This document shows positions 44,338 to 53,146 of a DNA stretch of 64,000 nt, one piece after another. The stretch is from Myxococcus dinghuensis (GTDB taxonomy: Bacteria; Myxococcota; Myxococcia; Myxococcales; Myxococcaceae). Within the stretch, counting starts at the first letter, position 1; each line of letters begins with the position of its first letter. Location: positions 186,001-250,000 of the forward strand of contig NZ_JAKCFB010000006.1 in NCBI RefSeq assembly GCF_024198235.1, in the 5' to 3' direction. The translations under genes were made by a program, and so were the position numbers. The notes beneath the pieces were generated by a model. It saw only the letters and a program-made list of their open reading frames with translations, was not told where the DNA came from and made no database searches.

Positions 44338-46143
44338 ATGAGAACGACCCTCCGACGAAACCTTGGCGCCCTGGCGCTGGCGTGTGTCGCGCTGGCGCTC
44401 AACCCCGCACCCGTGTTCGCGCAGAGCTCGGGTGTGAAAGGCCCCGTGCCCACGGGGCTCCCCAATCGCTTGCTCGTGGGACTCTTCGAGGAAGCGGGGC
44501 AGGTCTGGATGCGTGACAGCGGCGTCCCCTGGGACGTGCGCTACCGCTACTTCACCAAGGGCTGGGTGGACAACTGGGGCTGGGGCTCCCGCGACGGGAG
44601 CTGGGGCAAGGCCTTCCTCCAGGAGTCGGAGGCGCAGGGCTTCCTCCCCGCGCCTGTCTTCTACCAGCTCTACGGAGAGTCGGGTGGAGGCGAAGGCGAG
44701 GCGCTCGTCAAGGTACGGAACGCCGCGACGATGCGGACCTACTTCGGTGACTGGAAGATCCTCATGCAGCGCGCCAAGGAGCACGGGAAACCCGTACTCC
44801 TCCTCGTCGAGCCAGACGCCTTCGGGCTCCTCCAACACCAGACAAGCGCCAATCCCCAGGCCTATGCCGCCGTCGCGGACACGGGCATGCCGGAGCTGGC
44901 GGCCCTGCCCAACACCGTGGCCGGCTGGGGTCTGGCATTCCTCCAGTTGCGCAAGGCCGTGGGCGCCAACAATGTCATCCTGGGGCTCCACGTCTCGGCG
45001 TGGGCCAGCGGCAAGGACATCTCGTGCTGCTCGATCACCGACCCGCTCCAACCCGAGGTGGACAAGGTCGTCCGTTTCCTCGGGCCGCTCGGGTTGACGA
45101 CCAACGCCACCGGCGCCACCTTCGACGTGCTGGTGGGAGACCCGCTCGACCGCGACGCGGACTTCTACAAGCTGACGCAGGGCCAGGACGTGTGGTGGAA
45201 CGCGAGCGACACCGCCGCCATCGCCTCGCGCTCCTTCAACCGCTACGCGGAGTGGCTGCGGTTGATGAACCAGTCCTCCGGCAAGCGCTGGGTGCTCTGG
45301 CAGATTCCGCTCGGCAATTCCAGCCACCGCAACATCAGCAACGATGGCAGCGCCCGCGCCGGCTACCGCGACAACCGCACGGAGTACTTCTTCGGCCCGA
45401 CGGGAGACCTCCACCGCCGCAAGTTCGCCAACTCAGGCGTCCTCGCGCTGCTCTTCGGCGCGGGCGCGGGGGGCCAGAGTTCGTACCAGAACGACCAGGG
45501 CACGGACGGCCAGCCCTACCTGAAGAGCCGGGCCAGGCCCTTCCTCGAAGCCGGAGGCCTCACCCTGCCCGCGACGGGCAGCACCCTGCCGACTCCCGAT
45601 GGCGGCACGGGAGGTGGCACCGACGGGGGCACGGGTGGAACGGATGGTGGGACCGGCGGCACGGATGGCGGCACGGGAGGTGGCACCGACGGGGGCACGA
45701 GCACCGGGGGCTATGGCTTCGAATCCGGGACCGAGGGCTGGTCCGCGTCCGGCGCCGTGCTCGGGGCCGTGACGAGCAGCACCGCCCGAGCCCAGTCCGG
45801 CACGCGCTCCCTGGCGGTCCCCTTCAGCGGGACCTCGGGGACCGGGGTCGTCTCCGTCCCCTCGCCCCCCGTACCCCGTGGCGCCAGCGTCACGCTCCGT
45901 CTGTGGATTCCCACGGGCAGCGCCATCACCGCCGTCCAGCCCTTCGCGCTCGAGGGGGCGACTGGCAATTGGCGTTACACGGGGCGATGGACCGCCATCA
46001 GCGAGCTCCAGCTCGGGAACTGGAACACCCTGACGGTCACCCTGCCCTCGGACAGCACCACGCCGCTCTACCAGCTCGGTGCCGAGCTGACGACGAGCGG
46101 CGGATGGACAGGCACCGTCCACCTGGACACCATCGCCTGGTAG
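44338..46143 (+). CDS. Secreted hydrolase-like protein with Gly/Asp/Thr linker and C-terminal beta domain
   Basis: A 601-aa secreted protein (signal ending at VFAQS). The first 400 residues look like a TIM-barrel glycoside hydrolase; LLLVEPDAFGLL recalls the VEPD motif of GH6-type cellulases, and RWVLWQIPLGNSSHRN fits a barrel end, but no family is confirmed. A Gly/Thr/Asp-rich linker (about residues 420-460) follows, then a carbohydrate-binding-like beta-sandwich (GYGFESGTEGWSASG ... GGWTGTVHLDTIAW). Probably a polysaccharide-degrading enzyme, as is usual in predatory myxobacteria. It is monocistronic. Confidence 0.6.
   Translation: MRTTLRRNLGALALACVALALNPAPVFAQSSGVKGPVPTGLPNRLLVGLFEEAGQVWMRDSGVPWDVRYRYFTKGWVDNWGWGSRDGSWGKAFLQESEAQGFLPAPVFYQLYGESGGGEGEALVKVRNAATMRTYFGDWKILMQRAKEHGKPVLLLVEPDAFGLLQHQTSANPQAYAAVADTGMPELAALPNTVAGWGLAFLQLRKAVGANNVILGLHVSAWASGKDISCCSITDPLQPEVDKVVRFLGPLGLTTNATGATFDVLVGDPLDRDADFYKLTQGQDVWWNASDTAAIASRSFNRYAEWLRLMNQSSGKRWVLWQIPLGNSSHRNISNDGSARAGYRDNRTEYFFGPTGDLHRRKFANSGVLALLFGAGAGGQSSYQNDQGTDGQPYLKSRARPFLEAGGLTLPATGSTLPTPDGGTGGGTDGGTGGTDGGTGGTDGGTGGGTDGGTSTGGYGFESGTEGWSASGAVLGAVTSSTARAQSGTRSLAVPFSGTSGTGVVSVPSPPVPRGASVTLRLWIPTGSAITAVQPFALEGATGNWRYTGRWTAISELQLGNWNTLTVTLPSDSTTPLYQLGAELTTSGGWTGTVHLDTIAW
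45598..45699 (+). repeat. Exact 36-bp repeat in the linker of the secreted hydrolase
   Basis: The same 36 bases occur at 45598-45633 and 45664-45699, 66 bases apart in frame (22 codons). They encode the GGTGGGTDGGT linker units and could recombine, changing linker length. Confidence 0.8.
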
Positions 46144-46335
46144 CGTGGAGGGCGACTCCGACCCGACCTGGAGCCGCCCTCGTGGATGCCCCCTACGGGC
46201 AATCCCACACATCGGATCGCCTGGGACGCCGCTCACGAAGATTCCCGGGGAGCGCAACTTCTGCTGACCTTCCGTGTTTCTCCGGCCGGAGACTGTCCAT
46301 CTCCGTTCGTGAACCCGCTGAAGGAGCCTCCCCGG

Positions 46336-48006
46336 ATGATCCGTCGCCTCGCGCTCACGCTGGCCGTGGGCCTCACCGCCTGTACACCGGAGGAGGACCC
46401 ACCCTCCTCCTCCACTCCACCCCTCGAGGACCCCACCCGACAGGAGCAGGGGGTCGAATCGCTCGAGAGCCCCAGCGAAGCCAACGCCCTGCGGTTCCTG
46501 GAACAGGCGACGTTCGGCCCACGCCAGGCACTGGGCGTCACGCCACCGCCCATCGACACCGTCGAGCACGTGGTCGCCGTCGGAATCAAGCAGGCCATCA
46601 CCGACCAGTTCGCCGCGCCCCGCTCCACCTATGACGGGCTGGCCACGAAGGACCTCGGCTCCCAATTCTTCTTCAATGCCATCCATGGCCAGGACCAACT
46701 GCGCCAGCGCGTGGCCTTCGCGCTCAGCCAGATCCTCGTCGTCTCCCAGAACGGCATCCCCAACGTCCAGTCCACGCCGGAGCCCGAGCCGCGCATCGCG
46801 CTCGCCGGCTACCTCAACCTCCTCTCCCTGCGGGCCTTCGGGAACTACCGTCAGTTGCTGGAGGAGCTGACCCTCGACCCCGCCATGGGCACGTACCTGG
46901 ACATGGTCAACAACAAGGCCTTCAAGGCCAACGGCCAGCCCATCGAACCGAACGAGAACTACGCGCGGGAGATGCTCCAACTGTTCTCGCTCGGCATCTA
47001 CAAGCTGAACGAGAACGGTACGCCGCAGCTCGACGGGCTCGGCCACAAGGTGCCCGTCTACACGGAGGCCCAGGTCCAGGCCTTCGCCCACACGCTCTCC
47101 GGCTGGACGTACGCCGGCGCGACCTGCCCCACCCGGGGCCGCGCCAATCCCCCCGATTACACCGCGCCGATGATGGACTGCGACGTCAACCACGACGCGT
47201 CCTCGCGGGAGCTGCTCCGGGGCTTCCACACCACCGCCGGAGCCACCGCGCGGCAACACCTCACCGAGGCCCTGGACAACGTCTTCGCGGACCCGAACCT
47301 GCCGCCCTTCCTCTGCAAGCAGCTCATCCAGCACCTCGTCACCAGCAACCCGAGCGAGGCCTACGTCCAGGCGGTGGTCAACACCTTCAAGAACAACGGC
47401 AACGGCGTGCGCGGCGACCTGCGCGCGGTGGTGCGGAAGATCCTCCAGTACGACGAAGCACGCGGCCCCACGGCCCCCTCCGGCGACCTCGCTCGCTTCG
47501 GCCACCTGCGCTCGCCGGCGCTCTACGTCGGCGCCATCGTCCGGGGACTGGATGGAACGCTCGACACCTCCGGCACGCTCGACCCGGGCGCGAAGCTGAG
47601 CGGCTGGAGCCAGTCCATGGGGCAGCTCGTCCCGCAGCCGCCTTCCGTCTTCAGCTACTACCCACCCAACGCTCCGGCGCCGGGAGGGGGCGGACTGCTC
47701 GGGCCCGAGTTCGCCATCCTCGACACCGCCACCATCACCGCGCGCGCCAACATCACACACGACCTGCTCTTCACCGGCGGCACCGCCAACGCGGGTGTCC
47801 TCATCGACCTCGACCTCCTGCCCACGGCGTCCAGCGACATCGTGCAGTGGCTCAACCGCTACTGGCTCCACGGGACGATGTCCGCGGACCTCCAGCAGGC
47901 CGTCCTCAACGCCATCTCCCATCCGGACGCCGGCGACACGCTCCGCCGCAAGAAGCTCGCCGTCCATCTCACCGCCCTCTCTCCCGAGTTCCAGATCCAG
48001 AGGTAG
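46336..48006 (+). CDS. DUF1800 family lipoprotein
   Basis: A 556-aa protein with lipobox GLTAC. DUF1800 features are RFLEQATFGPRQA, the QLRQRVAFALSQILVVS segment, and NENYAREMLQLFSLGIYKL, followed by FAHTLSGWTY. It is paired with a DUF1501 gene six bases downstream, a pairing conserved across many Gram-negative bacteria with no settled function. AAGGAG precedes ATG 46336. Confidence 0.92.
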   Translation: MIRRLALTLAVGLTACTPEEDPPSSSTPPLEDPTRQEQGVESLESPSEANALRFLEQATFGPRQALGVTPPPIDTVEHVVAVGIKQAITDQFAAPRSTYDGLATKDLGSQFFFNAIHGQDQLRQRVAFALSQILVVSQNGIPNVQSTPEPEPRIALAGYLNLLSLRAFGNYRQLLEELTLDPAMGTYLDMVNNKAFKANGQPIEPNENYAREMLQLFSLGIYKLNENGTPQLDGLGHKVPVYTEAQVQAFAHTLSGWTYAGATCPTRGRANPPDYTAPMMDCDVNHDASSRELLRGFHTTAGATARQHLTEALDNVFADPNLPPFLCKQLIQHLVTSNPSEAYVQAVVNTFKNNGNGVRGDLRAVVRKILQYDEARGPTAPSGDLARFGHLRSPALYVGAIVRGLDGTLDTSGTLDPGAKLSGWSQSMGQLVPQPPSVFSYYPPNAPAPGGGGLLGPEFAILDTATITARANITHDLLFTGGTANAGVLIDLDLLPTASSDIVQWLNRYWLHGTMSADLQQAVLNAISHPDAGDTLRRKKLAVHLTALSPEFQIQR

Positions 48007-48012
48007 CCCGTC

Positions 48013-49554
48013 ATGCACTTCTCACGTCGCCAGTTCCTCCGAGGCACCTCGCTCGGTCTCGGGCTCCTCGCCGTCGCGCCGCCCCTGCCCCGTTGGCTGG
48101 GCGAGGCCGCCGCCGCGTCGCTGTCCGGCTACGCGGGCTATCGCGCCACCGTCGGCGTCTTCCTATTGGGAGGCAATGACGGCAACAACGTCATCGTCCC
48201 CCGGACCTCCACGGCGCACGCCACGTACCTCGCCGCGAGGCCCAACATCGGCATCCCCCTGGACGACCTCCGGGTCATCAACCCCATCGGCATGGCCACC
48301 GGCGAATACGGCCTGCATCCCTCGCTGGAGAAGGTCGCGAGCCACTTCGAGCAGGGGCGCGCGGCCGTCATCTGCAACGTCGGCCCGCTCGTCCTCCCGC
48401 TGCGCAAGGCGGACTACCAGAGCGGCGCCATCGCCTCTCCCGACAACCTCTTCTCACACAGCGACCAGCAGGACGCCTGGGCCAGCGCCATCGCCAATCC
48501 CTCCACCATCGACCTGCCCGACACGCTGGAGGGCAAGGCCACCGGCTGGGGCGGTCGCACGGCGGACCGGCTCCATCCGCTCAACCCGGGCGACTACCCG
48601 GAGCTGACGTCCTTCGGCGGCAAGCCGCTGTTCTCCGCCGGCGGCGAGCGCCAACCGATGATGGTGTCCTCCAGCGGCGTGCTCGAGTTCAAGCAGACGA
48701 ACGACGCCGCCTTCAACACGCTGCGCGCCAACGCGCTCGCGGGCATCGTGGACCTCCACGACGGCGTCACCCTGGAGGCGTCCTACGGCGGCGTCTTCGA
48801 CACCGCGCAGACCTTCTCCAGCGCCCGCGCCACCGCGCGCGAGACGGCCTGGAGCGCCCTGCCCCAGGCCACGCGCGACTTCATCGACGGCGCCTTCACC
48901 GCCCCCGCCGGCGTCACGGGCTGGACGCTGCACACGCAACTGTACCAGGTGGTCCGCGACCTCATCGCGGGCGCGGCGCCCTCGACGAGTGGCGGACTGG
49001 GCGTGCGCCGGCAGATGTTCTCCGTGGGCCTGGGCGGCTTCGACACCCACGCCGGCCAAGGCCCCACCCAGACGGACCTGCTCCGCCAGCTCGACTTCGC
49101 GTTGGATGCATTCCAGCAGGCCATGCTCCGGCTGGAGACGGAGGGGCTCTTCGGCCCGAACCCGCCCCAGGCCACGCTCTTCACCATGAGCGACTTCGGC
49201 CGGACGCTGCTGGAGAACGCGCAGAACGGCTCCGACCACGGGTGGGGCAGCCACGCCCTCGTGCTCGGCACGCGCGTCCAGGGCCGGCGCCTCTTCGGCA
49301 CCTTCCCCAACCTGGACCTGTCCAACGGCGCGGGGAACAACCTGGACACGGTCGACGCGAAGGGCCGGTGGATTCCCTCGCTCTCCGTGGACCAGTACGG
49401 CTTCTCCCTCGCCACCTGGCTGGGACTGGGCGGCGTGGCTGATCGCGACTACGCCTTCCCGAACCTCACCGCGTATGTCGCCGCGGCCACCGCGGGCGGC
49501 TTCCCCTCCTCCGCGCGCGCCTTCCGCATCCCCTTCATGACCCAGGACCCCTGA
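48013..49554 (+). CDS. DUF1501 family protein, Tat-exported
   Basis: A 513-aa protein with a twin-arginine leader (FSRRQFLRGTSLGLGLLAVA), so exported folded. DUF1501 motifs are VGVFLLGGNDGNNVIVP near the start, MFSVGLGGFDTHAGQ in the middle, and LFTMSDFGRTLLEN...DHGWGSHALVLG near the end; these form the likely metal site of the alkaline phosphatase-like fold. It is partner of the DUF1800 gene and ends the operon. Confidence 0.93.
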   Translation: MHFSRRQFLRGTSLGLGLLAVAPPLPRWLGEAAAASLSGYAGYRATVGVFLLGGNDGNNVIVPRTSTAHATYLAARPNIGIPLDDLRVINPIGMATGEYGLHPSLEKVASHFEQGRAAVICNVGPLVLPLRKADYQSGAIASPDNLFSHSDQQDAWASAIANPSTIDLPDTLEGKATGWGGRTADRLHPLNPGDYPELTSFGGKPLFSAGGERQPMMVSSSGVLEFKQTNDAAFNTLRANALAGIVDLHDGVTLEASYGGVFDTAQTFSSARATARETAWSALPQATRDFIDGAFTAPAGVTGWTLHTQLYQVVRDLIAGAAPSTSGGLGVRRQMFSVGLGGFDTHAGQGPTQTDLLRQLDFALDAFQQAMLRLETEGLFGPNPPQATLFTMSDFGRTLLENAQNGSDHGWGSHALVLGTRVQGRRLFGTFPNLDLSNGAGNNLDTVDAKGRWIPSLSVDQYGFSLATWLGLGGVADRDYAFPNLTAYVAAATAGGFPSSARAFRIPFMTQDP

Positions 49555-49695
49555 CCGACACCGGGAAGAGCGGCGCGGGCGGCGCTCCTCACGCCCGCGC
49601 TCCTCGACTTCGCGCGTCACGCCGCGCTGGGTCCGCCGTGACAGCACAACACCGGTAGGATGTCTCGCGTGTTTTGCTCCCTACCTGATAAACAC

Positions 49696-49723
49696 TTGAA
49701 AGCGGAGTGTTCGCTAACATACT
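49696..49723 (+). promoter_or_regulatory. Candidate promoter of the injection-system region
   Basis: TTGAAA (49696-49701) and CATACT (49718-49723) with 16 bases between, in an AT-richer patch 57 bases before the first gene of the tail-like cluster. Confidence 0.45.
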
Positions 49724-49780
49724 CTGCGCACGCGTTCGCTTTTCGGGTGAACGCACTCAATCCAATTGAGGGGGAAACAT

Positions 49781-50287
49781 ATGGCTGACGCAGCGGCGAC
49801 CGTTTCGGACGCATTGGCGACCGTGGACAACATCGCGATCCAGGTCGAGCAGTCGCTATACAAGCTGTTCATTGCCGTGAGTGGCAGTGGTTTCAAGTCC
49901 ATCACCGCCAAGATCGAGGTCATCTGGACGCCGGTACGCAACGTACTGAGCTCGGTGCTCACCAAGGTCGAGGGGCTGATTGCTCCGCTGAAGGATCCCC
50001 AGGTCGTCGAGTCGATCAAGGGCGTGCTCGAGGCCGGGCGTGACCTGGTGAACTCGACCCTGGACCTGCTCCCGGATTCCGCTCGGAACCTGGCGCAGAC
50101 GGGGCAGCGCTTCCTGAACATCATCGTCGACTTCGTCAGCGCCGGTGTCGAGCACATCGTCGCCATCGTCGACCTGCTGCTGGGCGTGGGCAAGGCGCTG
50201 GTGAACGAGGCCTACACGCTCGCCGCCACGACCATCGCCGCGCTGAAGAAGGTGGGCGTGCAGATTCCGGCGACCGCCACCACCTGA
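49781..50287 (+). CDS. Hypothetical helical protein, first gene of the tail-like cluster
   Basis: A 168-aa protein with no known family. It is almost entirely amphipathic helix with hydrophobic heptad-like runs (VEQSLYKLFIAVSGSGF; FVSAGVEHIVAIVDLLLGVGKALV) and no Cys, Trp-rich or signal features. GAGGGGG lies just upstream of ATG. It has its own promoter-like element and a 225-base gap before the sheath gene, so it may be expressed at a different level. Possible roles are cargo, inner-tube or assembly factor, or membrane protein; nothing decides between them. Confidence 0.75.
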   Translation: MADAAATVSDALATVDNIAIQVEQSLYKLFIAVSGSGFKSITAKIEVIWTPVRNVLSSVLTKVEGLIAPLKDPQVVESIKGVLEAGRDLVNSTLDLLPDSARNLAQTGQRFLNIIVDFVSAGVEHIVAIVDLLLGVGKALVNEAYTLAATTIAALKKVGVQIPATATT

Positions 50288-50412
50288 TCCCTGTTGCAGT
50301 GATTTGTCACAACTCCTGGTGTGTCGCGGACGTCTCGTTCGCCGCCAGGAGCGGCGTGTCGTCACGGCCCTGCGCACGCATCTTCCACATTTGTTTCATT
50401 GCATAGGACCGT

Positions 50413-50426
50413 GCCCCTTCCGGGGC
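50413..50426 (+). terminator. Short hairpin between the 168-aa gene and the sheath gene
   Basis: GCCCC-TTCC-GGGGC stem-loop without T-run in the 225-base gap. It could attenuate read-through from the first gene. The remaining gap has no gene. Confidence 0.3.
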
Positions 50427-50512
50427 GGGCGTGATGCCCAGGTATGCGGTCCAGGGAACCTGCCCCCTGAGCAGGGTCTACCACCCCCTCGCTCGCGAGG
50501 GTCGGGGAGCGT

Positions 50513-51883
50513 ATGGCCACAGGTCTCATCATTCCTGGTGTCCAGGTCAGTGTCGTCAAGGAAGTATTACCTCAACAGCTCACGCCTTCCGGTGTGTTGG
50601 GAATCACAGGCTTCATCGAGGCCGCGAACGGCAAGGTGCTCCGCGCCAGCAGTTGGTCGCGGTTCCTGGAGATCGCCGGCCGCGCGAGCGGCTTCAGCCT
50701 CCCCGAGGCGCGGCAGGCGCTCGACAACGGCGTGTCGGAGCTCGTCGTCTCCCCGCTGCCGGCGGGCGCGGGTGCCACCGCGACCATCGCCGTGGCGGCC
50801 GACCCGAGCAAGTTCCCCTCTGGCTCCACGGGGGAGAAGTTCGGCGCCACGTTCGTGGCGAGGGTGCCCGGCCCGTGGGCCAACGGCATCACGCTGAAGA
50901 TCGAGTACCGGAACAACATCGACAAGTCGGTGTCGTTCGACGTGGAGGTCACCCACCCGGCCAGCGGCGCGACCGAGGTGCTGCGCAACATCAACTCGGC
51001 CTCGCTGACCTCGACGCTGGACACCTCGTCGCTCGTCCGGGTGGACACGACGAAGGGCGTGGGCTGGCCCCTGGCGGGCACGTACACGCTGGCCGGCGGC
51101 AAGGACGCCTCGCCGGACGACTACGCCACGGCGCTGGGGCGCCTGCGCAACGAGCCGGACGTGGACATGGTGCTCGCCGCCGTCCAGGACTTCACCGACC
51201 TGGCGAAGGTGACGAAGATCCACGGCGACGTCATCAGCCACTGCAACCTGATGGCCGGTGAGAGCAAGGGCCGCATCGGCTTCGGCCAGGTGGCGCCCGC
51301 GGGCACCGTGGCGGAGAACACCCAGCTCGCCACCAACCTCGTGAGCGACCGGTTCGTCCTGGTGGCGCCGCACGGGACGGTGGGCGCGGTCGCGGGCCTG
51401 GTGGGCAGCCTGCCCTCCCACCACTCCCCGACGTTCAAGCGCGTCGCGGGCCTGGACGAGAAGACGCTGAGCGTGGAGGACCAGAAGAGCCTCCTGCGCG
51501 GCAACGTCGTCCCCGTGGTCACCGAGCGCGGCCGGGGCACCATCGTGGTGCGTGGCCTGACGACCGACGGCGACCAGATCAACGTGCGCCGCGTGGCGGA
51601 TCGCGCGGTGCGCACGCTGAAGATGGTGGGCGAGCTGTTCATCGGGTTGCTCAACAACGCCGACGGCCGCAGCGCGCTCAAGCAGAAGCTGGTGGAGGCG
51701 CTGGTGCAGATGCAGAAGGACGGCGCCATCGTCCCCTCCACCGACGGCAAGGACCCCGCCTTCAAGGTGGAGGTCTACTCGTCGCAGCAGGACTTCGCGC
51801 AGGGCATCGTCCGAGTGAACATGGCGGTGAGGCCCGTGCGAGCCATCGACTACATCTACGCGACCATCACGGTCCAGGTCTGA
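50513..51883 (+). CDS. Contractile tail sheath protein
   Basis: A 456-aa sheath subunit. The N-terminus (IIPGVQVSVVKEVLP ... GVLGITGFIEAANG) and C-terminus (FAQGIVRVNMAVRPVRAIDYIYATITVQV) are typical of phage and injection-system sheaths that form the contracting outer tube. A single sheath gene is present, as in Mu-like and R-type systems. It starts a run of tightly packed genes; the tube gene follows 15 bases later. Confidence 0.9.
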   Translation: MATGLIIPGVQVSVVKEVLPQQLTPSGVLGITGFIEAANGKVLRASSWSRFLEIAGRASGFSLPEARQALDNGVSELVVSPLPAGAGATATIAVAADPSKFPSGSTGEKFGATFVARVPGPWANGITLKIEYRNNIDKSVSFDVEVTHPASGATEVLRNINSASLTSTLDTSSLVRVDTTKGVGWPLAGTYTLAGGKDASPDDYATALGRLRNEPDVDMVLAAVQDFTDLAKVTKIHGDVISHCNLMAGESKGRIGFGQVAPAGTVAENTQLATNLVSDRFVLVAPHGTVGAVAGLVGSLPSHHSPTFKRVAGLDEKTLSVEDQKSLLRGNVVPVVTERGRGTIVVRGLTTDGDQINVRRVADRAVRTLKMVGELFIGLLNNADGRSALKQKLVEALVQMQKDGAIVPSTDGKDPAFKVEVYSSQQDFAQGIVRVNMAVRPVRAIDYIYATITVQV

Positions 51884-51898
51884 TGAGGGAACACACCG

Positions 51899-52288
51899 AT
51901 GCCAACGGTATTCTCAGCCAACCGTAGCAGCATCCTCGTCGACGGGCAGGCCGTGGAGGGCCTCCAGTCGCTCGCCTTCCGCGTCGTCACCGAGCGCGAG
52001 GACATCCGCGCCATCGGCTCCAACGAGCGCGTGGACGTCATCTTCGGCCTGCGCACCGTCGTGGGGGAGATGGTCATCCGCTCCGCCGACGTCGCGCTGG
52101 ACTCCCTGCTGGAGGCGCGCGGCAAGTTCCAGCTCGTCGCCAACCTCAAGCGCACCGAGGGCACGGACGACGTGCGCACGCTGTCCTTCGACGACTGCTT
52201 CGTCGAGGGCAAGTCGTTCCAGATGGACGCGCACGGCAGCGCCGCCACGACCTACGCCTTCACGGCCACCCGCGTCCGCGAGGAGTAG
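51899..52288 (+). CDS. Tail tube protein
   Basis: A 129-aa protein directly after the sheath gene. The strand pattern (SSILVDGQAVEGLQSLAFRVVTERED; VVGEMVIRSADVALDSLLE; KSFQMDAHGSAATTYAFTATRV) matches phage core-tail tube proteins that stack as hexamers inside the sheath. It is shorter than most (about 140-170 aa). AGGAG at its 3' end serves the next gene. Confidence 0.82.
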   Translation: MPTVFSANRSSILVDGQAVEGLQSLAFRVVTEREDIRAIGSNERVDVIFGLRTVVGEMVIRSADVALDSLLEARGKFQLVANLKRTEGTDDVRTLSFDDCFVEGKSFQMDAHGSAATTYAFTATRVREE

Positions 52289-52291
52289 CCC

Positions 52292-53146
52292 GTGACGGAG
52301 GCGCCCGCGAGCCCACGCATGGAGCCCGGCGCGATCTCCATCGAGATCGACGGCCGGGACTTCCACCTCCGCCTCGGAGAGGACGCCGAGGAGCTGGAGG
52401 TGGAGGCCTCCACCGGCGAGCACCTCCGCCTCCGCCGGTGGGGCTTCGATGCGCACCTGCGGGCGCTCGACCAGCACGCGAAGCTGGACGGCGCGGGCCT
52501 CGTCTTCGACACGGAGGGCTTCGCGGGCGACGTCCTGCGGGACTCCGGGGTGCCGGCCGCGCTGTTCGAGGAGCTGGCGCCCGTCGCGCTGTGGTGGGCC
52601 TCCGGAGGGGCGATGGAGGCCGCGGTCACGCCGCCGCCGGAGGGCTGGATCCAAGCGGGCAAGGTGCAGGCGAGACTGCGCCCGTGGACGTTCTCGGAGC
52701 GCGCACGAGCGCTCGAGGAGAGCATGGAGACCCGCGCGGAGGGTTCGCGGGTCCTGAGCCTGGAGCGCTACCTGCGCGAGATGCTCTCCGCGTCGCTCGT
52801 GGCGTTGTCACCCGCCGGACCCTTGAACCGGCTCGACGGCGCCAGCACGGCCGCGCTGCTCGGACAGGTGGTCTCCCTCAACGCGGGGGAGGTCCGCGAG
52901 GAGGATCGAATCCTCGGCGGGGCGAACCCGCGCTCGCGCGTGCTGGCGGACGTGACGTTGAAGCTGTGCAAGGCCCTGGGGTGGGCCCCATCCCAGGTCT
53001 GGGCACTCCCTGCGGCCGAAGTGGATCGGCTGCTGACGATGTTGAAATTGACGGAGCCCCAGGCTCCCGCCTCCCTACCGGTGTCGAGACCGAGGAGGCT
53101 GTCCGATTTTCCCGACGCGGTGGTCATCCAGGTGGAGGGCGACTGA
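52292..53146 (+). CDS. Tail assembly chaperone-like protein
   Basis: A 284-aa cytoplasmic-looking protein in the slot where phage tail assembly chaperones sit (after the tube gene). The N-terminus is beta-rich (ISIEIDGRDFHLRLG). A helical C-terminus carries LCKALGWAPSQVWALPAAEVDRLLTM, which resembles the Trp-Pro/Ser-x-Val-Trp-x-Met pattern of assembly chaperones. GTG 52292 has AGGAG upstream. The function is inferred from position and this motif. Confidence 0.55.
   Translation: MTEAPASPRMEPGAISIEIDGRDFHLRLGEDAEELEVEASTGEHLRLRRWGFDAHLRALDQHAKLDGAGLVFDTEGFAGDVLRDSGVPAALFEELAPVALWWASGGAMEAAVTPPPEGWIQAGKVQARLRPWTFSERARALEESMETRAEGSRVLSLERYLREMLSASLVALSPAGPLNRLDGASTAALLGQVVSLNAGEVREEDRILGGANPRSRVLADVTLKLCKALGWAPSQVWALPAAEVDRLLTMLKLTEPQAPASLPVSRPRRLSDFPDAVVIQVEGD

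Noticed and set aside
45598..45720. CRISPR-like or microsatellite array
   Set aside because: The repeats are in-frame Gly/Asp/Thr linker codons inside a secreted protein.
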